DNA from: Pedobacter ginsengisoli
GTDB lineage: Bacteria; Bacteroidota; Bacteroidia; Sphingobacteriales; Sphingobacteriaceae
Direction of reading: 5' to 3'
Assembly (NCBI RefSeq): GCF_030244015.1
Contig: NZ_JASSYX010000002.1
Span: forward strand, 496,001-560,000
Length of the DNA: 64,000 nt
Of the stretch, positions 42,278 through 49,036 are shown one piece after another. The position numbers and the translations under genes were made by a program. Positions within the stretch are counted from its first letter, which is position 1; each line of letters begins with the position of its first letter. Under the pieces are notes generated by a model that was not told the DNA's origin, did not search any database, and worked only from the letters and a program-made list of their open reading frames with translations.

Positions 42278-43627
42278 CTACAGATGTTTTGAGATGGACA
42301 TTGCACTGTTGGTGCCGCCAAAACCATAGTTTAAACAAACGATCTGGTTGATCTCCTTGCGTACTATTTCCTTTGAGATCAGGTGCCTGTATCCTTCAAG
42401 AGGTTTTTCAGGTCCTTCCCATTCAGGTGATTTTTGAAAGCTCTCCAGCTCCGGATTCAATACGTCTGAGTTCAGGCATGGCAGCACCTGTTGTTTTTCA
42501 AGCATTAATATGGAGGTAATGAGTTCTACAGCCCCGGCTGCACCCAGCATATGGCCAAATTGCGATTTCGGAGCTGAGATATGATAGCCTTCATCACCCA
42601 TAATGTCGACGACACTCAGCAGCTCAATGGCGTCCCCGACAGGGGTTGATGTGCCATGGACCTTTACTACCTCAGGTTTAATCTGCAGGTCGCCGATGAG
42701 CCCTTTCCATAATCTCTTCTGACCGGAGAACGAGGGGAAGAACATGTTACCCGCACCATCGGAATTGTTGTGGTAATTGTCGATCACAGCCAGGATCTTC
42801 GCACCTCTGGCCTTGGCCATTTCGTATTCTTCCAATGCCACGATGCCACATCCAAATGAGCATACAAAACCATTTCTGCTGGTGTCAAAAGGACGGGAGC
42901 TTTCACCGGCGGCAAAACCTTTGCTCAGGACCTGCATGGCATCAAAGCCGATGAATGTTTCCAACGAGGTTCCTTCTACTCCGCCTGCCACTACACGGTC
43001 CTGGATGCCGAATTTGATCAGCCGGTAGGCATAACCAATATTGCCCAGTCCAGTAGCGCAGGCAGAACCGATGGCCTCACAAACGCCTTTATTTTTGATC
43101 AGACAGGAAACATTGGCTGCGTCCCTGTAGACCATTGCCCTGTCTACGGTATGCGAACCGGCGATCCTGGTTTTACGTTTCAGTTCAAAAAAGTTGTGCC
43201 ACGCTGTTCTTAAGATGACATGGCCTGCGCCACCTGAACCGATGACGACACCTGTCTGTTCGGATTCAGTTTCGGCATCCGACCACCCAGCCATTTTTAT
43301 GGCTTCCTGTGAGCCGATCATAGACCAGATACTGCCCACATCAGCGGTAGATAAATTGCCGTCAGGAATTCTGCCGAGATGATCAATATAGGTTTCCGGA
43401 TATCCTGCTGCAAGGGTAGAATAGATGGCTTCAAGGCCCATTTCAGCTTCTGTAATGTAACCGGAAACTGTGGAACGGATATTTTTTCCATGTGCCCTGG
43501 CCTCATCCCAGTCTCTGATCAGGCTTTCGCCGGCAAATAGCTTTTGTTTGAATTCATTCAGGTCCTTACAGTTGGGGAAGGCCCCGCCCATACCTACTAT
43601 TGCCACTCTTCTTCCTTCTGCAGCCAT
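42278..43627 (-). CDS. Beta-ketoacyl-ACP synthase of the lipid/polyketide-like operon
   Basis: The 449-residue protein is a thiolase-fold ketosynthase with an intact Cys-His-His triad: Cys190 in GSACATG, His324 in VHGTSTPVGD, and His359 in KSQFGHMLGAAGA with Lys354. The start VAIVGMGGAFPNCKDLNEF is closer to the modular-polyketide ketosynthase style than to FabF. No chain-length-factor partner or KSIII is nearby, so starter and malonyl loading must come from elsewhere in the cell. It is flanked by the ACP (2 bp gap) and the enoyl reductase (2 bp gap). The product chain length is not predictable from sequence. Confidence 0.9.
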   Translation of the reverse strand: MAAEGRRVAIVGMGGAFPNCKDLNEFKQKLFAGESLIRDWDEARAHGKNIRSTVSGYITEAEMGLEAIYSTLAAGYPETYIDHLGRIPDGNLSTADVGSIWSMIGSQEAIKMAGWSDAETESEQTGVVIGSGGAGHVILRTAWHNFFELKRKTRIAGSHTVDRAMVYRDAANVSCLIKNKGVCEAIGSACATGLGNIGYAYRLIKFGIQDRVVAGGVEGTSLETFIGFDAMQVLSKGFAAGESSRPFDTSRNGFVCSFGCGIVALEEYEMAKARGAKILAVIDNYHNNSDGAGNMFFPSFSGQKRLWKGLIGDLQIKPEVVKVHGTSTPVGDAIELLSVVDIMGDEGYHISAPKSQFGHMLGAAGAVELITSILMLEKQQVLPCLNSDVLNPELESFQKSPEWEGPEKPLEGYRHLISKEIVRKEINQIVCLNYGFGGTNSAMSISKHL

Positions 43628-43629
43628 GG

Positions 43630-43890
43630 CTATGCCCTTTCTTTAGTTCTGATGATGAGGTCAACAATATCTTTAACCGTCGATCCGAGGTCGTCGATGT
43701 CGTCGTCTTCAAACTCGACATCAAACTTCTGCTCTGCTTTTGCGGCAATATTGATCATTTCCGTAGATGGGGTCTTGAGGTCCGCTATGAAATCCGTTTC
43801 TTCGGTTAGGTTTTGCAGTTTTTCCTGATCTATTGTTCTTACAGTCTTTAAGATTTCTACTAATCCGTCAATAATTTCTTGTCTTTCCAT
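43630..43890 (-). CDS. Acyl carrier protein with an atypical phosphopantetheine site
   Basis: This is an 86-residue acidic four-helix ACP. The segment FIADLKTPSTEMINIA aligns with the usual F-x-x-DLGADSLDTVEL, placing the attachment serine at Ser42. The normal Asp-Ser-Leu is replaced by Pro-Ser-Thr, which is unusual. The C-terminal DIDDLGSTVKDIVDLI is standard. The carrier is the central substrate shuttle for the enzymes encoded around it, and lies 2 bp before the ketosynthase and 5 bp after the hotdog gene. Because the motif differs from housekeeping AcpP, it is probably served by the acpS in the same operon. Confidence 0.88.
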   Translation of the reverse strand: MERQEIIDGLVEILKTVRTIDQEKLQNLTEETDFIADLKTPSTEMINIAAKAEQKFDVEFEDDDIDDLGSTVKDIVDLIIRTKERA

Positions 43891-43895
43891 ATGGG

Positions 43896-44444
43896 TTATC
43901 TAGTTATTTTATCTCTTTTCATTCCTTTTCCGGTCACGTCAAACAGCTCTGTGATCAGGGTAAAGTCATCACCCAGTTCATAATTGAGAAACTGTTCTTT
44001 AGTATAATTGCGAAAATACGAATCAAGGTCCAAACCTTTAGGTACTTTGTAAATTCTGCCGTCACAGGTCATTTGCCTGAACTTGTAGAAAGTGATCTTT
44101 CCCATGCTGATGAAAACATCGCCTTCTTCGAGGTAGCTTCTGAAATTTACCTGTCCGATACTGATGAACAGCGGAATAAAATTGGCCTTGAGGTATTCAG
44201 GGTCACATTTTTGCTTAATGCATTCCAAAAATCCACTGCAGGATACAATGGTTGCCTGGGCAAATGCCTCGATCTGATCTACACCCCTGAAAACTCCGAA
44301 GTGATCTTCTACATCTCTGGCGGTAGGAGAATAGCTGGCTACAATCCCGGTATCAGGTAAATGCCAGTGGTAAGCATTTAAAAGCGTTTTTTTTGGTCCG
44401 TGGATTAATAAGCCTGCCGGGGATATTCCTAAAAGGTTATTCAT
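43896..44444 (-). CDS. FabZ-like hotdog dehydratase of the lipid/polyketide-like operon
   Basis: The ATG at 44444 lies 16 bp after the stop of the ketoreductase gene and gives a 182-residue protein. An upstream in-frame ATG at 44504 would overlap that gene by 44 bp. The sequence DHFGVFRGVDQIEAFAQA (about 47-64) aligns with the FabZ active-site helix: His48 and Glu59 match the catalytic pair, although the usual PGxPxxPG loop is shortened. The rest is consistent with one hotdog domain carrying a 40-residue C-terminal extension. It is expected to dehydrate 3-hydroxyacyl-ACP, but the changed loop leaves room for a different substrate. Confidence 0.72.
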   Translation of the reverse strand: MNNLLGISPAGLLIHGPKKTLLNAYHWHLPDTGIVASYSPTARDVEDHFGVFRGVDQIEAFAQATIVSCSGFLECIKQKCDPEYLKANFIPLFISIGQVNFRSYLEEGDVFISMGKITFYKFRQMTCDGRIYKVPKGLDLDSYFRNYTKEQFLNYELGDDFTLITELFDVTGKGMKRDKITR

Positions 44445-44460
44445 AATAAATGTATCTTGA

Positions 44461-45183
44461 TCAGGCCAGGCCTCCGTTAATGTGAATATTTGTCCCATTG
44501 ACATAAGCGGACTGCTCGGATAGCAAAAAAGAAATCAATTCTGCAACGTCTTCAGCTTTACCAAATCTTTTTGACGGGATCATTTTTAAATACTTTTCCT
44601 TTTCTTTTTCCGGGAGCTTATCTGTCATGTCGGTTTCTATGAAGCCGGGGGATATGCTGAGTACCCTGATGCTGTGTTCTTCATTCAAGGCAGCCACTTC
44701 TTGTGCCAGTGATCTGGAGAGTGCAACTAAGCCTGCTTTTGTCGAAGCATATACCGCCTGAAATGCATTGCCTGTTTCTCCAACTACCGAACTGATGTTG
44801 ATGATCACGCCCTTTTTACTAAGGCTAAAAATCTTCATCGCGGTTTTGCAGATCATGATCGGAGCCCTCAGGTTGACATTAAGCATGGTATCTATTGCCT
44901 TTTCCGGCTGAAATATCAACGAGTTGTCGAAGGTGACGCCTGCATTGTTGATGACACCATAAAGCTCGCCACCATGTTCTTTTTTTAATTGCTTGCAAAA
45001 ATCAGATACCTGTTCAGGATTCGAAAGATCGGCACACAAGATGTGACTGTTTGGAAGTGTTGTGGTAAAACTTTCTTTGCTTGATGCATGCAGGATCAGT
45101 TCGTATTGCGAAGAAAGTTTCTTAGATATTGCTAAACCAAGACCCCTGCTAGCTCCGGTTATTAATATCTTTTTATTCGTCAT
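44461..45183 (-). CDS. 3-oxoacyl-ACP reductase-like SDR, first gene of the lipid/polyketide-like operon
   Basis: The 240-residue protein is a classical short-chain dehydrogenase with the NADP loop GASRGLGLA (10-18), NNAG near 79-82, and the catalytic set Ser132, Tyr145 and Lys149 in SSVVG...YASTKAG. The segment ISPGFIETDMT is the FabG hallmark. It should reduce 3-oxoacyl-ACP to 3-hydroxyacyl-ACP with NADPH. It is the first gene of the eight-gene minus-strand set, with about 108 bp of non-coding DNA upstream. No exact TAnnTTTG promoter box is found there. Confidence 0.9.
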   Translation of the reverse strand: MTNKKILITGASRGLGLAISKKLSSQYELILHASSKESFTTTLPNSHILCADLSNPEQVSDFCKQLKKEHGGELYGVINNAGVTFDNSLIFQPEKAIDTMLNVNLRAPIMICKTAMKIFSLSKKGVIINISSVVGETGNAFQAVYASTKAGLVALSRSLAQEVAALNEEHSIRVLSISPGFIETDMTDKLPEKEKEKYLKMIPSKRFGKAEDVAELISFLLSEQSAYVNGTNIHINGGLA

Positions 45184-45291
45184 GTAGAGTTCAATTTAGC
45201 TTAACAATGATGTTGCAACTACCGGTAAATGTTCTGGGAATAAGTAATGGTTAAATATGCTTATTTTTTTTAAATTATGTGGTAAAGATTT

Positions 45292-45756
45292 CTAAATAGC
45301 GTCTTTAGCGGCCTCAAATTCGACGTCAATTGCGAGTTCCGCTCTATTTTTTGAGGCAGCAACCGCAAGTACATCACAGCGTTCGTTTTCCGGATGGTTA
45401 TTGTGGCCTTTAACCCAAACGAATTTTACATGATGCAATTTGTAAATGTTTAGAAACTGTATCCAGAGGTCTTTGTTTTTCTTGCCTTTGAAGCCAGTCT
45501 TTACCCATCCAAATACCCATTTTTTTTCTACGGAATCGATCACATATTTGGAATCAGAGAAAATCGTTACTTCCTGTCCATGCGCTTTTAAGGCCTTCAG
45601 TCCTACAATCACTGCAAGGAGTTCCATCCGGTTATTGGTGGTGAGCCTGAAGCCACCACTGATCTCTTTATAATGCTGACCGGACCTTAAAATAACCCCG
45701 TATCCTCCCGGACCGGGATTTCCACTAGCTGCTCCATCAGTATAAATTTCGATCAT
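45292..45756 (-). CDS. rnhA: Ribonuclease HI
   Basis: The 154-residue protein has the RNase H fold with the four catalytic acids visible: Asp in YTDGAASGNPGPGGYG near 7, Glu in NNRMELLAV near 45, Asp in FSDSKYVID near 67, and the last Asp in NERCDVLA near 129. WVKGHNNHPENE is the characteristic substrate loop. It cleaves RNA in RNA-DNA hybrids in the cytoplasm. A clear Bacteroidota promoter (TTG-N19-TAGATTTG) lies immediately before it, and the -7 box ends only 7 bp from the ATG, so the mRNA is predicted to have almost no leader. Confidence 0.96.
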   Translation of the reverse strand: MIEIYTDGAASGNPGPGGYGVILRSGQHYKEISGGFRLTTNNRMELLAVIVGLKALKAHGQEVTIFSDSKYVIDSVEKKWVFGWVKTGFKGKKNKDLWIQFLNIYKLHHVKFVWVKGHNNHPENERCDVLAVAASKNRAELAIDVEFEAAKDAI

Positions 45757-45763
45757 ATGAACG

Positions 45764-45794
45764 CAAATCTAGCTTTTTAGGCGTTAAATGCAAT
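45764..45794 (-). promoter_or_regulatory. rnhA promoter of the Bacteroidota type
   Basis: On the minus strand ATTG (45794-45791) is followed by a 19-bp spacer and TAGATTTG (45771-45764). This exactly fits the TTG-N19-TAnnTTTG rule. The distance from the -7 box to the rnhA ATG is only 7 bp, implying a leaderless or nearly leaderless mRNA. Confidence 0.7.
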
Positions 45795-45882
45795 TTTTTC
45801 AATTGAATTCGCCTGATAGTAAAAATTAAATCAACTGAGATTTAACTGGTTAAAAGAAATTGTTAAGCAAAATTTAAAAATA

Positions 45883-45913
45883 TTTGAATAAAATGTTTTA
45901 AATCGTACTTTTG
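45883..45913 (+). promoter_or_regulatory. tRNA-His promoter of the Bacteroidota type
   Basis: TTTG (45883-45886), a 19-bp spacer and TACTTTTG (45906-45913) match the consensus TTTG-N19-TAnnTTTG perfectly. Transcription would begin near 45917, about 14 bp before the tRNA. Confidence 0.8.
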
Positions 45914-45930
45914 TAGCGTTGAAAAAACAC

Positions 45931-46008
45931 GGTGGCTGTAGCTCAGTTGGTTAGAGTATTGGTTTGTGGTGCCGAGGGTCGTGGGTTCGAGCCCCATCAG
46001 CCACCCCA
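45931..46008 (+). tRNA. tRNA-His (anticodon GTG)
   Basis: All arms fold. The acceptor stem GTGGCTG (45932-45938) pairs with CAGCCAC (45998-46004). The D stem is GCTC/GAGT, the anticodon loop TTGTGGT places GTG at 45966-45968, the variable loop has 5 nt, and the T loop is TTCGAGC. Base G at 45931 opposite C at 46005 is the G-1:C73 pair specific to tRNA-His. CCA is encoded at 46006-46008. Confidence 0.97.
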
Positions 46009-46046
46009 AAGCCCTTTAAGATACCTTAAAGGGCTTTTCTTATTTT
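46008..46046 (+). terminator. Rho-independent terminator of tRNA-His
   Basis: A perfect 13-bp stem (46008-46020 with 46025-46037) and an ATAC loop are followed by a T-rich run. It begins at the last base of the tRNA, as expected for a single-gene tRNA unit. Confidence 0.88.
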
Positions 46047-46137
46047 TGGCTATTTTTAAATCGTAGAATAGGGTAAATAGAGACCGATTTTTGGTTACCT
46101 GTAAGATTGATAAAGGTAAAGCTTGCTGCCGGTTGAA

Positions 46138-46596
46138 TCAAATAAAATGGTACAGGAATACAACACTACCTGTGTAAGCTGGTTTTGGCTGATCCTTAAT
46201 GATCAGTGTGGCTTCGATAATAACTTTGGTAACCCCTCTTAGATTTGCTATCGAATTCAATTTAGCCTTTAGCTGAATTTCACTATCTACCAGGACCGCC
46301 TGGCCAAATTTGAAACTTTCGATACCGTAGTTTATTTCCATCTTAATGTTGCGGACATCTGCAATCTGTTTCCATAGATATGGAATTAATGATAAAGTTA
46401 AATAGCCATGCGCAATGGTAGCTTTGAAAGGTCCCTCAGTTTCAGCTTTTTCCTTGTCTACATGTATCCATTGGTGATCCAGTGTCGCGTCAGCAAATTT
46501 ATTAATCTGTTCCTGATCTATTTTATGCCAGTTAGAAACACCTATTTCTTTGCCTAAAAGCGCGGCATATTCTTCGAAACTATTGATTATCAGCAT
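46138..46596 (-). CDS. MaoC-like (R)-specific enoyl-CoA hydratase/dehydratase
   Basis: The 152-residue protein has one hotdog domain. The MaoC hydratase-2 motif is visible as DATLDHQWIHVD near 36-47, with the catalytic Asp and His, followed by GPFKATIAHGYLTLSL. It hydrates trans-2-enoyl-CoA or performs the reverse dehydration. It is cytoplasmic and stands alone between the tRNA-His gene and the divergent sigma factor gene, separate from the operon at 39.6-45.2 kb, although both concern acyl thioesters. The region 5' of it (46597-46816) shows a poor promoter match (GACTTTTG on the minus strand). Confidence 0.88.
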   Translation of the reverse strand: MLIINSFEEYAALLGKEIGVSNWHKIDQEQINKFADATLDHQWIHVDKEKAETEGPFKATIAHGYLTLSLIPYLWKQIADVRNIKMEINYGIESFKFGQAVLVDSEIQLKAKLNSIANLRGVTKVIIEATLIIKDQPKPAYTGSVVFLYHFI

Positions 46597-46816
46597 ATTT
46601 TTTCATTATCGGTTGAACCAATCAGGACAAAAGTCCGTTTTTTCCTTACTAACCATTCATAAATATATAAGTTTTAGCTTAATTCACTAAGGGAAAGACA
46701 TATTTTCTCTTTAGCAGCGTCGGGGCATAGCCAGCCCGGGACCAGGGTCTGTCTTAACAATATTGTAGAAACTTATCAACTTATTGTTAACTTTAATTTT
46801 GGGAGAACTTAATATC

Positions 46817-47392
46817 ATGGCTGCTTATAGTTCATACACCGATGCGGAACTGATTGCTTTACTGAAAAGTGGAGATAGGGCTGCGTTTTCTGAAGTGTAC
46901 CAACGGTACTGGCCTTTGCTGTTCAGGCATGCGCGGAAGTTATTGCAGGAAGATGAAGGCGCTAAGGATGTAGTGCAGGATGTGTTTATTTCCCTATGGG
47001 CCGCTGTGTTTGGGTTTAACGAAGATACCGCACTGTCAGCTTACTTATATGCCAGTACACGCAATAAGATTCTGAATATGTTCAGACGAAACAAGGTGGC
47101 CGCGGCACATTTGGAAAGTCTGGGAAAGTTTATGGACCAGGGAACCAATGTAACGGACCACCTGGTGCGGGAACACATGCTGGCCAAACAGATTGAAGAT
47201 GAGATAGCGAACTTGCCTGCAAGAATGCGTGAAGTATTTGAACTGAAGCGGAAGCACAACCTTTCTTACAAGGAAATCGCCACAATGATGAATATATCGG
47301 AGCTGACGGTAAAAACACAGATGAATAAGGCCATTGGTACGCTCAGGGGAAAGCTGGGGAATAGTGTCAACCTGTTTTTCCTGCTCTTCTGA
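46817..47392 (+). CDS. ECF sigma factor of the SusC/FecR-linked type
   Basis: I chose the ATG at 46817 (MAAYSSYTD), preceded by GGGAGA; a TTG at 46784 is less likely. The 191-residue protein has sigma region 2 (DRAAFSEVYQRYWPLLFRHARKLL, then DVVQDVFISLW) and region 4 (ANLPARMREVFELKRKHNLSYKEIATMM...TVKTQMNKA), which holds the DNA-binding helix-turn-helix. No regions 1 or 3 are present, as in ECF factors. A FecR anti-sigma gene follows 79 bp later and then an STN-type SusC gene, the standard trans-envelope cascade of Bacteroidota. It should activate the susC operon at 49037 and perhaps itself when its transporter binds its ligand. Confidence 0.93.
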   Translation: MAAYSSYTDAELIALLKSGDRAAFSEVYQRYWPLLFRHARKLLQEDEGAKDVVQDVFISLWAAVFGFNEDTALSAYLYASTRNKILNMFRRNKVAAAHLESLGKFMDQGTNVTDHLVREHMLAKQIEDEIANLPARMREVFELKRKHNLSYKEIATMMNISELTVKTQMNKAIGTLRGKLGNSVNLFFLLF

Positions 47393-47471
47393 TTCTTTTT
47401 ATATTTTCTTATACAACATTGATCTGAACAGGGTGTCTTAACCATATACGCACCAATCAGGCGATTATACA

Positions 47472-48764
47472 ATGGAAAAACAGACACCACAGGAGCTTAT
47501 AGATAAATACCTTTCGGGTAAGGCGACGATTGAAGAGAAAGCGACGCTGGAAAGCTGGTACCTGACACATGCTGAGAATATTAAGGATCTACTGCCCGAG
47601 CCGGATTATGCCAGGCTGGAAGAGGAGATGTGGCCGGTAATAAATGAACAGGCATTTCCGGAAAGAAAATGGATCAGATTGTGGCCGCGTGTAGTGGTTG
47701 CTGCAGCTGCGCTGGCTGCCATTACTTTAGGCGTGTGGTTATATTATACGTCATCTATAGACGGCCGTCATTCTGACGCAGGCCGGAATCCTGCACTCGC
47801 TATGAATGACATCGCTCCCGGAAAGAACGGTGCAACAATAACACTGGCTAACGGTAAGGTGATACAATTGAGCGATGCGAAGAATGGAGTAGTAATAGGA
47901 AGTGAGGTTAGTTACTCGGACGGGAGTGACGTTCGGTACTCCTCCGGGTCTCGCTCCTCAGGTTCGCTGAAGGGCTCACAGAGTAGCACAGGCCCCGTCG
48001 GAGTACGCTCACTTACTCCCACCGAGTTGCAGGGTGCAAATGGGGAAGCGCAGATTTTAACGGCGAGTACCGCAAAGGGGCAAACGTACCAGTTTACGCT
48101 TCCCGACGGAACGAAAGTCTGGCTGAATGCGGATTCAAAATTGGAGTTTCCATCAAACTTTAATGGGATTAAAGAAAGAAATGTAAAGCTGTACGGTGAG
48201 GGGTATTTTGAGGTAGTAAAGGATAAGACGCATCCATTTATAGTAGCGACGGATAAACAAAAAGTAGAAGTACTTGGTACGCATTTCAACATTAATAGTT
48301 ATGCAGATGAAGGAAATGTGAAGACTACATTGTTGGAGGGCTCTGTTAAAGTCTCGTCATTGCAAGGAGGAACGACGCGGCAACCTCACACCAGTAATGA
48401 GATTGCTTCGATACCTCGCAATGACAAACGTACAGATGAGGTGGTGTTAGGGCCTAATCAGCAAGCGGTTGTAACGAAGTTTAATCGGATAGATGTGAAT
48501 AGTGTAGATGTGAACGATGTTGTAGCATGGAAGAACGGCAAGTTTGTATTCGTAAGAGAAAATGTACGGAGTATCATGAATAAAATCGCACGGTGGTATG
48601 ATGTACAGATCATATATGAGGGTGATGTGAAGGGTAAGGCTCTGGGTGGCTCAGTTTCCAGATTTAAGAATGTATCTGAAGTATTGGAGATGTTGAGCGC
48701 TACCAAAGCCGTGCAGTTCAGGATTGAGGGCAGGAAAGTGATCGTCATGCCATTTAAAGAATAA
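47472..48764 (+). CDS. FecR-type anti-sigma factor with two repeat-derived insertions
   Basis: The 430-residue protein has a cytoplasmic N-terminal anti-sigma segment (about 1-68; LIDKYLSGKATIEEKATLESWY), a single membrane helix (about 70-93; VVVAAAALAAITLGVWLYY), a periplasmic FecR beta-domain (about 205-300; LPDGTKVWLNADSKLEFP) and a C-terminal DUF4974-like domain (about 350-428). Normal FecR proteins of this family are shorter in two places. Residues about 147-193 form a Ser/Gly-rich stretch, and residues about 294-320 read LQGGTTRQPHTSNEI plus a basic tail. The DNA of both is palindromic and repeat-like (separate entries). The frame stays open throughout. It should hold the ECF factor until the STN domain of the SusC at 49037 signals. 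Confidence 0.9.
   Translation: MEKQTPQELIDKYLSGKATIEEKATLESWYLTHAENIKDLLPEPDYARLEEEMWPVINEQAFPERKWIRLWPRVVVAAAALAAITLGVWLYYTSSIDGRHSDAGRNPALAMNDIAPGKNGATITLANGKVIQLSDAKNGVVIGSEVSYSDGSDVRYSSGSRSSGSLKGSQSSTGPVGVRSLTPTELQGANGEAQILTASTAKGQTYQFTLPDGTKVWLNADSKLEFPSNFNGIKERNVKLYGEGYFEVVKDKTHPFIVATDKQKVEVLGTHFNINSYADEGNVKTTLLEGSVKVSSLQGGTTRQPHTSNEIASIPRNDKRTDEVVLGPNQQAVVTKFNRIDVNSVDVNDVVAWKNGKFVFVRENVRSIMNKIARWYDVQIIYEGDVKGKALGGSVSRFKNVSEVLEMLSATKAVQFRIEGRKVIVMPFKE
47914..48028. repeat. Imperfect palindromic insertion inside fecR
   Basis: Arms of about 40 nt around 47914-47950 and 47993-48028 share ACTCGG, GGGAGT and GTACTCC blocks in inverted order. A smaller CCTCAG/CTGAAGG hairpin lies between them. 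The stretch encodes an unusual Ser/Gly-rich segment at residues about 147-193 that ordinary FecR proteins lack. This suggests a small palindromic repeat element absorbed into the gene. Confidence 0.5.
48355..48426. repeat. REP-like palindromic repeat inserted in frame in fecR
   Basis: GTCATTGCAAGG (48356-48367) is inverted as CCTCGCAATGAC (48414-48425), 11 of 12 bases matching. A nested pair GCAACCTCA/TGAGATTGC lies inside. The unit resembles the widely scattered GTCATTGCGAGG...GCAATCTC intergenic repeats of many bacteria. Here it is translated as residues about 294-319 of FecR. Confidence 0.65.
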
Positions 48765-48802
48765 AAAATAACAAATCAACTGACCATAACCAACGAACCA
48801 AC

Positions 48803-48934
48803 ATGAAAAGAATCTACAAAAACGACCCTTAAAGCATTTGCGAAGCCATAAAGTGTTTTGCTGAGCGAATAGTCCTGTAAATGAAGGCCGCGAATCAGCA
48901 AAAAAAAACAGGGATGGTTGAAACACCCCTGTTT
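48803..48934 (+). promoter_or_regulatory. Leader region of the second susC: possible 9-codon leader peptide and a strong hairpin
   Basis: The 272-bp gap between fecR and susC holds no gene of normal size. ATG at 48803 opens a short frame MKRIYKNDP with stop at 48830-48832. A hairpin AAACAGGG (48906-48913) / CCCTGTTT (48927-48934) has a 13-nt loop. A run of nine A (48900-48908) precedes it, so it looks like an intrinsic terminator on the minus strand rather than on the susC strand. It could instead act as a 5' stabiliser or attenuator of the susC transcript. Confidence 0.45.
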
Positions 48935-49036
48935 ATACCAGGTGGCTGAAACTATGTATGAACACAATTTTAATCACTGTGTGTGCCTCACGTCCTGGAA
49001 GATAAAAAGCACATCACAGTCTAACCCAGTAAACAA

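Noticed and set aside
42275..42338. Upstream start for the FabI-like gene overlapping the ketosynthase
   Set aside because: The extra 21 residues precede the Rossmann strand where FabI proteins normally begin, and the ATG at 42275 lies two bases after the ketosynthase stop.
39586..45183. Flexirubin/dialkylresorcinol or aryl-polyene cluster
   Set aside because: No DarA/DarB, ammonia lyase, AMP ligase, glycosyltransferase or MMPL exporter gene is present, and a FabI-like enoyl reductase does not fit a polyene product.
46620..46638. GGAC-AAAA-GTCC hairpin followed by T-run as a plus-strand terminator
   Set aside because: The stem has only four pairs, and no plus-strand gene ends there apart from the already terminated tRNA.
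48900..48934. Plus-strand intrinsic terminator between fecR and susC
   Set aside because: The A-run is on the 5' side and no T-run follows the stem, so the terminator polarity is minus, not plus.
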